Assembly (NCBI GenBank): GCA_050013615.1
Contig: JBEKEX010000001.1
Span: 62,001-126,000 of the forward strand
Direction: 5' to 3'
DNA length: 64,000 nucleotides
From: JBEKEX01 sp050013615
Lineage (GTDB): Bacteria > Chloroflexota > Anaerolineae > Anaerolineales > Anaerolineaceae
Under the pieces are notes generated by a model that searched no databases, was not told the DNA's origin, and saw nothing but the letters and a program-made list of their open reading frames with translations. Of the stretch, positions 17,191 through 25,864 are shown piece after piece (the stretch's first letter is position 1; each line of letters opens with the position of its first letter). Position numbers and translations under genes: made by a program.

Positions 17191-18681
17191 TTAAGCCACA
17201 CTGTACTTCTTTTGCAGAAATTCGTCCGCTGAATTACCCAACAGGTGATGCAGCAAGCGATCCTTATTCGTCCGCACGTACGGCAGATCGCAGGGGTCTT
17301 CCAGCATGGGGTGCAGGTAGGATGCTGCCCGGTAGCGCAGCGGTTCCTCGTTTTCGCCCAGTACTTTCTTGACCACATCCGGGTTGCAGGGTGCCGGCGT
17401 GCGTCCGAATTCGCCCTTCAGGATCATACGGAACTCGTTGGAGACGAAACTGTAACGCTCGCCGAACATGACGTTGAACGCTGCCTGTGAGCCGACAATC
17501 TGGCTGGTGGGTGTGACTAACGGCACGTAACCCACATCAGCCCGCACGGAGGGCACTTCTGCCAGCGTCTTCTGCAGAATCTCCGGGTCTGGGCTGCCCA
17601 TTTCCTTGATCTGGTTGACCAGGTTGGTGTACATGCCGCCCGGGATTTGCGATTTGAAAATCTCGTCGTCATAACTGGGATACTTCAAATCGGTCAGGAG
17701 TTGACGGCTAAGCGGCAGCGCCTTCTCGATATTTTCATGCCCATCTGCTTGAACCAGCTTGATAATCTTATTGACCAGTTTGCGATCGACATCCTCATAT
17801 TTCACCGGTGCATAGAACTTGCCGGCGTAGGGGATGAATTTCTTCAACTCATCGAAAATCTTGAACAGCTCCGCCTGTGCTTTCAGGATAAGCGGCTTAT
17901 CCAGCCCATGCTCCAGGCCCATTTCTTCGGCGAAGACGATCAGCACTTCCACCGGGGCGTGCGAGCTGCCGCCGGCGAAGGGTGTGATGGCGCAGTCGAT
18001 CGAATCCACACCCAACGTCATGCCGATCACAGCATTGAGCAGCGCCACGCCGGCCGTCGCATGTGTGTGCAAGGCAACGGGGATGGTGATATTTTGCTTC
18101 AAACCCTTGATGAGATCGTAACAATCCGTCGGATAAAGAATGCCAGACATGTCCTTGATGGCCAACTGGTCGGCGCCCTGCTCTTGCAACAGCTCGGCAT
18201 ACTTGATGAAATAATCGGTGGTGTGCACGGGGCTGGTAGTGTAAGAGAGTGCCAGTTCAGCCTTGGCGCCGTAGGCCTTGGTGGCCAGCATGGCCACCTG
18301 CAAATTGCGGAAATCATTGAGGGCATCGAAGATGCGCATGATACCCACGCCGCTTGCCACAGCTTGTTTGACGAAAGCAATCACCAGGTCGTCGGGGTAA
18401 GGCTGGTAGGCGAACAGGTTCTGTCCGCGCAGCAGCGCCTGCACTTTTTGCGGTCCGCCCAGCGTATCACGAAATTTCTCCAGCCTGTCAAAAGGATCCT
18501 CATCAAGGAAGCGAATGCTCGAATCGAGCGTCGCCCCGCCCCACAGTTCCATGGCCTTATAGCCCGCCCGGTCGATGAAGGGCAACACTCGCATGGCTTG
18601 TTCGGTGGACATGCGGGTAGCAGCCAGGCTTTGCTGCCCGTCACGCAGGGTCAGGTCGGTGAACTGGATCTTTCGCGTCAT
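17191..18681 (-). CDS. Carboxyltransferase (pyruvate/oxaloacetate, transcarboxylase 5S type) without biotin domain
   Basis: The protein has 496 residues. It is the TIM-barrel carboxyltransferase found in oxaloacetate decarboxylase alpha, pyruvate carboxylase subunit B and transcarboxylase 5S. Visible motifs are FTDLTLRDGQQSLAATRM (metal aspartate and substrate arginine), the carbamylated lysine in LAIKDMSG (about residue 174) and the metal histidines in HTHATAG. The C-terminus is the conserved PYC_OADA domain, ending at LLGNSADEFLQKKYSVA. No AMKM biotinylation domain follows, so a separate biotin carrier is needed; none is encoded in this window. It probably moves CO2 between carboxybiotin and pyruvate. 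It is transcribed towards pckA. Confidence 0.88.
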   Translation of the reverse strand: MTRKIQFTDLTLRDGQQSLAATRMSTEQAMRVLPFIDRAGYKAMELWGGATLDSSIRFLDEDPFDRLEKFRDTLGGPQKVQALLRGQNLFAYQPYPDDLVIAFVKQAVASGVGIMRIFDALNDFRNLQVAMLATKAYGAKAELALSYTTSPVHTTDYFIKYAELLQEQGADQLAIKDMSGILYPTDCYDLIKGLKQNITIPVALHTHATAGVALLNAVIGMTLGVDSIDCAITPFAGGSSHAPVEVLIVFAEEMGLEHGLDKPLILKAQAELFKIFDELKKFIPYAGKFYAPVKYEDVDRKLVNKIIKLVQADGHENIEKALPLSRQLLTDLKYPSYDDEIFKSQIPGGMYTNLVNQIKEMGSPDPEILQKTLAEVPSVRADVGYVPLVTPTSQIVGSQAAFNVMFGERYSFVSNEFRMILKGEFGRTPAPCNPDVVKKVLGENEEPLRYRAASYLHPMLEDPCDLPYVRTNKDRLLHHLLGNSADEFLQKKYSVA

Positions 18682-19055
18682 GGTCTTATCCTTTATGATG
18701 CTGGTATTTCACCCACGGAGTTCACACCTACAGTGTTAACAGAACATCCACAGCCCGACGGCGGCTGTTCCTTGAATTACATTTCAAACATGAGAAGGCG
18801 TCATCATTCAGTACGCCCAAACTTGATTTTAACATATTTCATCCGCATAGCGATAGTAACAACCATCCTACCCCGTACAGTAGAGCATCCCATGATTAAA
18901 GGGGGTCATGACATGCGCATGACCTCCTACTCAGACCGTGACAGCTAACCGTGACCTGCAGCACATCACTTTTTGCATCGTTAATCGTATATTGAATGCA
19001 ACAAAAACAACTGAGCAGGCACGCAAGCTGCCGCTATATTGCAAAAGGAGAAAAA
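18682..19055 (+). other. Intergenic region without a recognised gene
   Basis: About 370 bases separate the divergent carboxyltransferase and ABC-2 operons. A short hairpin (ACAGCC / GGCTGT, near 18750) is visible. No coding sequence with family resemblance and no convincing consensus promoter was found, though both operons must start here. The right end has an AAGGAG ribosome-binding site for the first gene of the exporter operon. Confidence 0.6.
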
Positions 19056-19592
19056 ATGACCGCTCAAAACCAATCCACTGATACCTTCACGCCTCGGCGA
19101 CGGCATGGCGGTTTGCTCGCCGGTATCATCCTGATCCTCATCGGCCTATCGTCACTGCTGGCCATCCTCTACCCCGCCATCGATTTCGACCGCTATTTTC
19201 TGCTATTGTTGGGAATCATCTTCCTAGTCTGGGGGAACCTCCGGCCCTCGCGCGGGCTGCTCATCCCCGGCGGCATCCTCACCGGCCTGGGCGCGGCCGT
19301 GCTGTTAACCAGTGGTATTTACAGCCAATTCACTAAACCGGTCGATGGCGGTATATTCTTGTTAGTATTCGCCGGTGGCTGGCTGCTAATCCCGTTATTT
19401 ACCGCATTATTCGCCCGCCCGGTCATGTGGTGGCCTACTATTCCGGCAGGTTTTATGGCAGTCTTCGGCGTGGCACTGCTTGCCAGCAGCCTAGACCCGC
19501 AAATATTGGATTACCTCAACAAAGGCTGGCCGCTCATCCTGATCGTCATCGGGCTGTATCTCATCTTACGCCATCGAGAGATGCAGCACTAA
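19056..19592 (+). CDS. Small multi-pass membrane protein, DUF5668/LiaF-transmembrane-like
   Basis: This 178-residue protein has about six closely packed hydrophobic segments and short polar ends. The repeated style (RYFLLLLGIIFLVWG, and GWPLILIVIGLYLILRHRE at the C-terminus) matches the transmembrane module of LiaF/DUF5668 proteins, which often sit with envelope-stress systems or ABC-2 exporters. No soluble sensor domain is present. The start with AAGGAG six bases upstream was preferred over an earlier in-frame ATG. It is followed after 24 bases by the ABC ATPase gene and is probably co-transcribed with it. Its exact role is unknown. Confidence 0.7.
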   Translation: MTAQNQSTDTFTPRRRHGGLLAGIILILIGLSSLLAILYPAIDFDRYFLLLLGIIFLVWGNLRPSRGLLIPGGILTGLGAAVLLTSGIYSQFTKPVDGGIFLLVFAGGWLLIPLFTALFARPVMWWPTIPAGFMAVFGVALLASSLDPQILDYLNKGWPLILIVIGLYLILRHREMQH

Positions 19593-19616
19593 TCACTCAA
19601 ATCTAAGGTAATTATC

Positions 19617-20561
19617 ATGAACTCTATTCTAGAAACTCACGAACTAAAAAAGAACTATGGTGATCTGCAGGCTGTGAAAGGCGTCAGTTTTGCCATCGAG
19701 CAAGGTGAGATCTTCAGCCTGCTGGGACCCAACGGCGCCGGCAAGACCACCACCCTTTCCATGCTGTCTACCCTGCTGACTCCCACATCGGGTGATGCCG
19801 TGGTCGGCGGCTTCTCCATCACGCGTGACCCCATGCAGGTGCGCCGCCTGATCGGCGTAGTGCCGCAGGAGATCGCTCTCTACGATGACCTAAGCGGCCG
19901 GGAAAACCTGTTCTTCTGGGGACGCATGTATGGCATGAACGAAAGCAAGCTGGCCCGCCGGGTGGACGAGGTGCTGGAACAGACCGGACTGGTGGACAAG
20001 GCCAATGTAGCAGTCAAAACGTATTCCGGCGGGATGAAACGCCGGCTGAACATTGGCGTCGGCTTGCTGCACAACCCCCAGATCATCTTCATGGACGAGC
20101 CGACGGTGGGTATCGACCCGCAATCACGCCGCAACATCCTCGACGCGGTGAAAGACCTGAACCATCAGGGTATGACCGTACTCTACACCACCCACTACAT
20201 GGAAGAAGCCGCTGAGCTTTCCAATCGCGTGGGGATCATCGACCACGGGCAAATGATCGCCTGCGGCACCCAGCGCGAGCTGGTACAAATGGTCGGCCAG
20301 CACGAGACCCTGCGTCTGCATCTGAACGACGAGATCAGCGGTGAGCCGCTGGCTCAAGCGTTGCGCAACCTGCCGGGCGTCATCCAGGCATCCTCGCTCG
20401 ATCACCAAGTGGTAGTGATGGTGAACTCAGCCGAAGAAGCCCTGGCACCCGCCATCACCCGAGCCAATGAATTGGGCGTAAAGGTGCATTCAGTGGAGAT
20501 GGAAGAGCCCAACCTGGAAGCCGTGTTCCTCCACCTGACCGGCAGAGCGCTGCGTGACTAG
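19617..20561 (+). CDS. ABC-2 exporter ATP-binding protein (DrrA/CcmA type)
   Basis: The protein has 314 residues. It carries Walker A GPNGAGKTT (about residues 38-46), the Q-loop glutamine in VVPQEIALY, signature YSGGMKRRL, Walker B IIFMDEPTVGIDP and the H-loop in TTHYMEEA. After residue 225 comes the C-terminal extension usual in DrrA-type daunorubicin-resistance ATPases, ending VEMEEPNLEAVFLHLTGRALRD. Two ABC-2 permease genes follow, so the exporter is likely one ATPase dimer with a permease heterodimer. The substrate is unknown; drug, lipid or polysaccharide are possible. Confidence 0.94.
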   Translation: MNSILETHELKKNYGDLQAVKGVSFAIEQGEIFSLLGPNGAGKTTTLSMLSTLLTPTSGDAVVGGFSITRDPMQVRRLIGVVPQEIALYDDLSGRENLFFWGRMYGMNESKLARRVDEVLEQTGLVDKANVAVKTYSGGMKRRLNIGVGLLHNPQIIFMDEPTVGIDPQSRRNILDAVKDLNHQGMTVLYTTHYMEEAAELSNRVGIIDHGQMIACGTQRELVQMVGQHETLRLHLNDEISGEPLAQALRNLPGVIQASSLDHQVVVMVNSAEEALAPAITRANELGVKVHSVEMEEPNLEAVFLHLTGRALRD

Positions 20562-20595
20562 TACCCTGAAAGGGCACTAGTACCCCGAAGGGGCA
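20558..20595 (+). repeat. Tandem 19-bp hairpin-forming repeat (two copies)
   Basis: Two adjacent units read CTAGTACCCTGAAAGGGCA and CTAGTACCCCGAAGGGGCA. Three substitutions separate them and keep pairing in the small hairpins (CCC/GGG and CCCC/GGGG). The first unit contains the stop codon of the ATPase gene. The pair lies between that gene and the first permease, so it may tune expression between them or stabilise mRNA. Confidence 0.65.
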
Positions 20596-20641
20596 TTAGC
20601 ATCGCCATATCCGAATTCATTCATACCATAAGGTTTATCCC

Positions 20642-21928
20642 ATGAAGCAAGTATTGAATATTGCCTGGAAAGATATCAAACACATGTTCCGCGACCGCAC
20701 CGGCCTGGTAATCAACATCGCCGCACCGCTGCTGCTGACACTGGCCATCGCTTTTGCCCTCGGCGGCCTGGGCAGCAGCTCGAACGACAGCGGCTTGAAG
20801 AACATCCCGGTTTTTGTGGTCAACCACGACACGGGGCAATTCGGGGCCGAGATGGTGCAATTCCTCAACCCCAGCACTGCGGATATCGCTGCTTCTCCTG
20901 ATCTGCAGCAGATCAAGGATCTGTTGACCGTCACCGTAACCAACGACGAAGCCGGGGCACGCAAGCAGGTGGATAACGGCAAGGTAGCTGCTGTAGTCAT
21001 CATCCCGGTTGGGTTCAGTGAGAGCATCCTGCCTGCTAGTGCAACGACGAACAGCCAGACCCAAAGCGTGGTACAGGTCTATGGCGACCCGAACCAGCAG
21101 CTTAGAGCCTCGGTGACCGAATCGGTGGTGCAAAGTATCATTAACCAAATGGTCGCCGGCGCAGTGGCTGGTCAGGTGGCCATTAAGCAACTTGTCGGCA
21201 GTGGACGCCTGCCGGCTGCCGAAGCGGCACAACAAGCGCCAGGCATCGTGCAGCCGCTGGTGCAAAACACGCTCGCAACCAGTCTTATCTCTCTCAATCA
21301 CCAAGTGGAAGGCCCTACGTCGGCATCGGGCGGTTTCGACTGGCTGACCTACATGGCGCCCAGCATGGCCGTTCTATACTTGATGTTTGCCATGTCACAA
21401 TCGGCGCGTACCATTCTCCAAGAGAAACAAATGGGCACTCTACCGCGCATGTTGGTGAGTCCCACCAGCCGTTCTGCGGTGTTGGGCGGCAAATTACTAG
21501 GAGCTTATGCCAACGGGCTGCTGATGATGGCCGTGTTGATCGTCGGTGGCAAACTCTTTTTCAACATCTCATACGGAGCCCTGTTGCCGGTGTTGTTATT
21601 CACGCTTGCCCTGGTGGCTGCCGCCACAGCCTGGGGCATGGCCGAAGCAGCCTTCGCCCGCTCGTCGGCGCAAGCCAACCAGGTGGGCTGGATCATCAAC
21701 CTGTCCTTTGCCGCCCTGGCAGGCAACTTCGTGCCGCGCACATCCTTCCCGGTGTGGATGCAGCAGATCGGCTACATCAGCCCGAACGCCTGGGGCATCG
21801 AGACCTATGGCAAGCTAATCCATGGCGCCGGACTGGTCGATATCTGGCCAGCAATCATCATCCTGCTGGCAATGGCCGTGCTGCTGTTTGGATTATCATC
21901 CATCATCTTTGGGCGCCGGTTTGCATAG
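20642..21928 (+). CDS. ABC-2 type permease, first subunit
   Basis: This 428-residue protein has an N-terminal membrane segment after KQVLNIAWKDIKHMFRDRTGLVINIAAPLLL, a large extracytoplasmic domain (about residues 45-225), then five to six membrane segments. The architecture is that of ABC2_membrane_3 (YhgE/YbhR-like) permeases. The block MGTLPRMLVSPTSRSAVLGGKLLGAY is the family's coupling segment. It partners with the ATPase upstream and the related permease 34 bases downstream. No substrate can be named. Confidence 0.9.
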   Translation: MKQVLNIAWKDIKHMFRDRTGLVINIAAPLLLTLAIAFALGGLGSSSNDSGLKNIPVFVVNHDTGQFGAEMVQFLNPSTADIAASPDLQQIKDLLTVTVTNDEAGARKQVDNGKVAAVVIIPVGFSESILPASATTNSQTQSVVQVYGDPNQQLRASVTESVVQSIINQMVAGAVAGQVAIKQLVGSGRLPAAEAAQQAPGIVQPLVQNTLATSLISLNHQVEGPTSASGGFDWLTYMAPSMAVLYLMFAMSQSARTILQEKQMGTLPRMLVSPTSRSAVLGGKLLGAYANGLLMMAVLIVGGKLFFNISYGALLPVLLFTLALVAAATAWGMAEAAFARSSAQANQVGWIINLSFAALAGNFVPRTSFPVWMQQIGYISPNAWGIETYGKLIHGAGLVDIWPAIIILLAMAVLLFGLSSIIFGRRFA

Positions 21929-21962
21929 CCGCTGGTTACAAGAACCGACGGGAGAAATCATT

Positions 21963-23162
21963 ATGAAGAAAGTATTTGCCATCGCCTGGAACGATATCAA
22001 GATCGAATTTTCAGAACGAGCGACCATCATCTTTTATCTCATCCTGCCCCTTGTTTTCACTGCCATCATCGGCATTGGACTCAGCGGCTCATATGGACAA
22101 AGCACAACCATCAGCCTGCCAGTGGTGGATCAGGATAAAACATCCTATGCCCAACAACTGAAAGACATACTGAACCGAGGCGGAGTGATCAGCCTGGCAG
22201 CCTATGATACGTTGGAGAAAGCCAAACAGGACTTCAACAATCAAAGTTATCCGGCCATTCTGGTCATTCCACAGGGATTCGGCGCAGCGCTGGAAAACGG
22301 TCAGCCGGCTCAACTTACTCTCATCGAGCAGACCTCCGACGAGGTGATGAGCGTGGAACAATCTGTGCAATCGGCTGCCGGGCAGCTCGGCTCTGCAATC
22401 GCCATCGCCAACCAATCGACAGCTCTAGCGGCTCAGATGCGCCCTTTTGCCAATGATGCCGAGCAGCAGGCTTACCGTCAGGCCAACCTGGATGCCGCCA
22501 ACCAGGCATTATCCAATCCGCCGGCACATGCCGAGCTGGTGCAAGGCAATGGACAGAACGTAGCCGCCGTTTCAGCTTTCAAGCAATCGGCGGCGGGGCA
22601 ACTGGTCACTTGGGTGCTGATCACCCTGCTAGGCGGCTCAGAGGTGTTCGTGAATGAACGCGTGGGCGGCACATTGAAGCGCTTGCTCACCACCCCCTCC
22701 AGTAAAGCCACCATCATCACCGGCAAGATCGTGGGGCGCTTCCTGCTCGGTGCAGTCCAAATGGCGCTCCTGGTCGGCTTCGGTGCCTTGGTGTTCAAGA
22801 TCAATTGGGGACACGACTTGTTAGCGTTGACCGTGATCCTAACTGCTTTTGCATTGGCCGGGACCGCACTGGGCGTGATGCTGGGCGCGTTTGCGCGCAC
22901 CAGCCGGCAAGCAGGCGGGCTTTCCGTCATGTTCTCCTTGCTGCTGGCCGCCTTGGGCGGAGCCTGGTGGCCGATGGAGATCACCCCTGCTGCTTACCAG
23001 ACAGCCGTCAAAGTGCTGCCCAGCACGTGGGCCATGAGCGGCTTGACCGATGTGGTCATACGCGGACAAGGATTAACCGCCATCCTGCCCCAAACAGGCA
23101 TCCTGCTGGGTTTTGCAGTGGTGTTCTTTGCCATTGGGGTATGGAAACTGAAATTCGAATAG
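21963..23162 (+). CDS. ABC-2 type permease, second subunit
   Basis: This 399-residue paralogue of the preceding gene has the same plan: N-terminal membrane segment (ERATIIFYLILPLVFTAIIGIGLSG), extracytoplasmic domain to about residue 215, and a C-terminal block of membrane segments. The coupling block reads ERVGGTLKRLLTTPSSKATIITGKIVGRF. The start at MKKVFAIAWNDI is preceded by GGGAG; a longer frame would add 47 residues lacking similarity. The two permeases probably form a heterodimer. It is the last gene of the operon, and the convergent pxpA gene ends 24 bases later. Confidence 0.9.
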   Translation: MKKVFAIAWNDIKIEFSERATIIFYLILPLVFTAIIGIGLSGSYGQSTTISLPVVDQDKTSYAQQLKDILNRGGVISLAAYDTLEKAKQDFNNQSYPAILVIPQGFGAALENGQPAQLTLIEQTSDEVMSVEQSVQSAAGQLGSAIAIANQSTALAAQMRPFANDAEQQAYRQANLDAANQALSNPPAHAELVQGNGQNVAAVSAFKQSAAGQLVTWVLITLLGGSEVFVNERVGGTLKRLLTTPSSKATIITGKIVGRFLLGAVQMALLVGFGALVFKINWGHDLLALTVILTAFALAGTALGVMLGAFARTSRQAGGLSVMFSLLLAALGGAWWPMEITPAAYQTAVKVLPSTWAMSGLTDVVIRGQGLTAILPQTGILLGFAVVFFAIGVWKLKFE

Positions 23163-23185
23163 GGATCGTTAACAAGTTCTCTGAT

Positions 23186-23941
23186 TTAGAGTGCTCGCAG
23201 CTCGACCCCTGCTTCTTCCAAAGCACGGTACACTGCGGCAGCTATCGCTTCAGCATGCGGTGAATCGCCATGGATGCACAGGGTATCCACAGCTAACCGC
23301 TGAAACTGATCGCCGCTGCGGATGGCTACGCCTTCTTTTGCCAATTCCAAAGCCTGCGCCGCGGCGGCTACAGGATCCTCAATGAGGGAATCTGGGGACT
23401 GGCGGGATCGCAAAGACCCATCGGGCTCGTAAGTGCGTTCCGGGAACCCTTCACCGGCCACTCGCAAACCGCTCTCCTTGCCGGCTTCCACTAGCGCCGA
23501 CCCGGCCAGTCCCACCAACACCAAACTTTTGCTGAACCGTGCTACAGCGCGGGTAATGGCGATGGCCAGGCGCGGATCCTTGGCAGCCTGGTTGTACAAC
23601 GCCCCGTGCGGTTTGACGTGACTTAACTCCACCTGCTCCGCCCGACAAAATGCGGCCAGCGCCCCGATCTGGTACAGCACCATGGTCTCTATGTCTTCGG
23701 GCGCCATATCCATCCGGCGGCGGCCAAACCCCTGCAGATCAGGGTAGCCCGGGTGGGCGCCCACCTGCACGTTGTGTTTCTTGGCTAACCGCACCGTGGT
23801 CGACATGACATGCGGATCACCCGCATGAAAACCACAGGCAATATTACAGGAAGTAATATAGGGCATCAAAACAGGATCTTTGCCCAAACTATAAACACCA
23901 AAAGATTCACCGAGATCGGCATTAATATCAATAGTTGTCAT
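23186..23941 (-). CDS. pxpA: 5-oxoprolinase subunit A (LamB/YcsF family)
   Basis: This 251-residue protein is of normal length. It starts TTIDINADLGESFGVYSLG and contains ITSCNIACGFHAGDPHVM and VKPHGALYNQAAKD, all hallmarks of PxpA. With PxpB and PxpC it performs ATP-dependent opening of 5-oxo-L-proline to L-glutamate. The gene is the third of a minus-strand set, after pxpB and pxpC, with a 115-base AT-rich gap before it that may hold a separate promoter. The AAGGAAAG ribosome-binding site fits the ATG chosen. Confidence 0.95.
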   Translation of the reverse strand: MTTIDINADLGESFGVYSLGKDPVLMPYITSCNIACGFHAGDPHVMSTTVRLAKKHNVQVGAHPGYPDLQGFGRRRMDMAPEDIETMVLYQIGALAAFCRAEQVELSHVKPHGALYNQAAKDPRLAIAITRAVARFSKSLVLVGLAGSALVEAGKESGLRVAGEGFPERTYEPDGSLRSRQSPDSLIEDPVAAAAQALELAKEGVAIRSGDQFQRLAVDTLCIHGDSPHAEAIAAAVYRALEEAGVELRAL

Positions 23942-24056
23942 CTTCCAACTTTCCTTAATGTAATATTATCTTGTTAATAATTCATCATTTAGACAACATC
24001 GCCCCATCTGTCTTCCAGTGAACAAACCGCTATGTTTATTTTAGCACGGCTCGATG

Positions 24057-25028
24057 TTATTCATTCAAGCATGTATTCTCCATAATCGCTTGCTGTAATT
24101 GGCGCAGCAGACCGCGGTAACGCTCCTGGGCTGCGGTAACAGTCGTCTCCTGGAACCGCACCCTACCCCGTCCCGGCACACATTGCGCCAATATCGGCAG
24201 GTCAGCCGTAATCACCGTTGCAATCTTGGCATAACCTCCGGTGGTCTGGGAATCTGCCATCAGCACCACCGGCTGACCATTTCCCGGCACCTGGACCACG
24301 CCGGGCAACGTGCCCTCCGAGAGGACATCGGCAGCGCTGGTCATGGGGATGGACGCACCTTCCAATCGATATCCCATGCGGTCCGAGAGCGAGCTAACGG
24401 CATATTCATTAGCCAGGAATGCTTGCCACCCATCGGGCTTGAAGCGCTCCACCTGCGGACCTGGGATTACTTGAACCACCACGGTTTCCGCATAGGCGGG
24501 AAGAACCGCAGCTGGTAAACTGCGTCCGGCTCTGCCTTGTACCCAGGTTTGCTCTGTTACCTTGCCAGTCTCAAGCACATCCCCCGCGCGCAACTCGCGC
24601 CCCTCAAACCCACCAAAACCTGCTCGCAAACAAGTGGCATACGAACCCATTACCTGCGGCACATTAATTCCACCAGATACTGCCAGATAACCCCATCCAG
24701 CATCGGGCAGAGCCATCAGTTGGATGCATTGCCCACGATGCACCGGTACCGCCGTCCATAGCGGAAAATGGTCATCATCCACACAAAGCTCGAAACCACG
24801 CCCGGCGGCTGCCACCATGACATCCGCTCCGGCACGCAATACGGACCCGGAAGCAAAACATTCCAGCCCAGCCGCATTCCAATCGTTGCCGACCAGGTAG
24901 TTAGCCGCGGTCAGGGCGAACCAATCCATGGCGCCACTGCGAGGCACTCCCCGTCTGGCATGACCCCGCCGACCGGGAACGTCCTGTATGGTAGCCATGA
25001 AGCCGGGTTCCAACACTTCAAGCAACAC
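24057..25028 (-). CDS. pxpC: 5-oxoprolinase subunit C (KipA/biotin-dependent carboxyltransferase-like)
   Basis: The protein has 323 residues. After the family N-terminus (LLEVLEPGFMATIQDVPGRRG) come RRGVPRSGAMDWFALTAANYLVGN and the C-terminal QTTGGYAKIATVITADLPILAQ, all typical of PxpC. The frame is open further upstream, but homology begins here. I chose a GTG start because GGAG lies seven bases before it and it gives the normal N-terminus. This start overlaps the end of pxpB by 11 bases, implying coupled translation. PxpC works with PxpB in 5-oxoproline phosphorylation and hydrolysis. Confidence 0.92.
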   Translation of the reverse strand: MLLEVLEPGFMATIQDVPGRRGHARRGVPRSGAMDWFALTAANYLVGNDWNAAGLECFASGSVLRAGADVMVAAAGRGFELCVDDDHFPLWTAVPVHRGQCIQLMALPDAGWGYLAVSGGINVPQVMGSYATCLRAGFGGFEGRELRAGDVLETGKVTEQTWVQGRAGRSLPAAVLPAYAETVVVQVIPGPQVERFKPDGWQAFLANEYAVSSLSDRMGYRLEGASIPMTSAADVLSEGTLPGVVQVPGNGQPVVLMADSQTTGGYAKIATVITADLPILAQCVPGRGRVRFQETTVTAAQERYRGLLRQLQQAIMENTCLNE

Positions 25029-25704
25029 GATCGTACTCCTCGACCGTGATCGGGATGAACCGTACACGATCCCCCGGGGCCAACAGTGCCGGCTGTTGGC
25101 ATTGCCAGTCAAACAGCTTGAGTGGTGTGCGTCCGATGATGCGCCAGCCACCGGGTGATTCAGAAGGATAAATACCTGTCTGGTCTCCGGCAATCCCCAC
25201 CGAACCGGCCGGGATGGCGGGACGGGGAATATCCAAGCGTGGGCAGGCAATAGCTGGATCCAACCCACCGAGATAAGGAAAACCGGGAAGGAAACCGATG
25301 AAGTACACAGAGTAGAGCGGCCGGCTGTGAATACGGACGACTTCTGAACCAGATATTTTGTTGCGATTTGCGATTGTTTCAAGATCGGGCCCGAACTCGC
25401 CGCCATAGGCCACCGGTATTTCCACAACTTTCGGAGTCGTTGCCGGGAATTCCTCCAATCCATCCAGAGCTGCAAAAATGTGCTCGGATACCTGAGTATT
25501 GTCCAGGCGGAGCGGATCGTAGTTGATCAATAGCGACGCGTAACCAGGGACGCATTCGCCGAACCCATCGATGGCTTCCTCTGCCAAGACGCGTGCCAGC
25601 GCATGCACGCGAGCATTGAGCCGCGGATCGATCCGGTCACCCAACTGAAGTAATAATGCCGTGTCCCCCAAAGGGGTCAAGCGCGGAAAATTCGATTCGA
25701 TCAC
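25018..25704 (-). CDS. pxpB: 5-oxoprolinase subunit B (KipI family)
   Basis: This 228-residue protein starts ESNFPRLTPLGDTALLLQLGD and contains the KipI/AHS1 blocks VYFIGFLPGFPYLGGLDP and PAGSVGIAGDQTGIYPSESPGGW. In Bacillus the homologue was first described as a histidine-kinase inhibitor, but adjacency to pxpC and pxpA supports the 5-oxoprolinase role. It is the first gene of the pxpB-pxpC-pxpA set. The 158 bases upstream of it, up to the palindrome at the end of the replication-like gene, contain no recognised gene. Confidence 0.94.
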   Translation of the reverse strand: MIESNFPRLTPLGDTALLLQLGDRIDPRLNARVHALARVLAEEAIDGFGECVPGYASLLINYDPLRLDNTQVSEHIFAALDGLEEFPATTPKVVEIPVAYGGEFGPDLETIANRNKISGSEVVRIHSRPLYSVYFIGFLPGFPYLGGLDPAIACPRLDIPRPAIPAGSVGIAGDQTGIYPSESPGGWRIIGRTPLKLFDWQCQQPALLAPGDRVRFIPITVEEYDRVA

Positions 25705-25844
25705 CCCTCTATTATAGCCAGTCAGGCTATTTCACAAAGCTCATACTGGAAAGGTTTTGATCTGCTACCTATGAGAATAGATGATGACGATGATAAAACC
25801 ATCAAGACTCTACAAGCGATCAGATTGGCTAGCCGCCCTGAGAC

Positions 25845-25864
25845 TGTAACCGCGGTTACGAATC
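25845..25864 (+). repeat. 20-bp palindrome-containing site, left copy
   Basis: TGTAACCGCGGTTACGAATC; bases 2-15 (GTAACCGCGGTTAC) are a perfect 14-bp palindrome. It overlaps the last two bases of the stop codon of the DnaA-domain-I gene. An identical 20-bp copy lies 4352 bases to the right, just after the parB-like gene. With no loop or T run it is a poor terminator and looks like a protein-binding site. Confidence 0.8.

Noticed and set aside
17647..18948. Long plus-strand frame opposite the carboxyltransferase gene
   Set aside because: It lies antisense to a gene with complete family motifs and encodes no recognisable protein; it is a codon-bias shadow.
23965..23980. TTATCTTGTTAATA before pxpA as another copy of the CTTGTTAACAAG operator seen near the SDR gene
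   Set aside because: Only a half-site in AT-rich DNA; chance similarity cannot be excluded.
25845..25864. Terminator reading of the palindrome
   Set aside because: The palindrome has no loop and no T run, and the second copy is the same strand sequence after a gene on the other strand.
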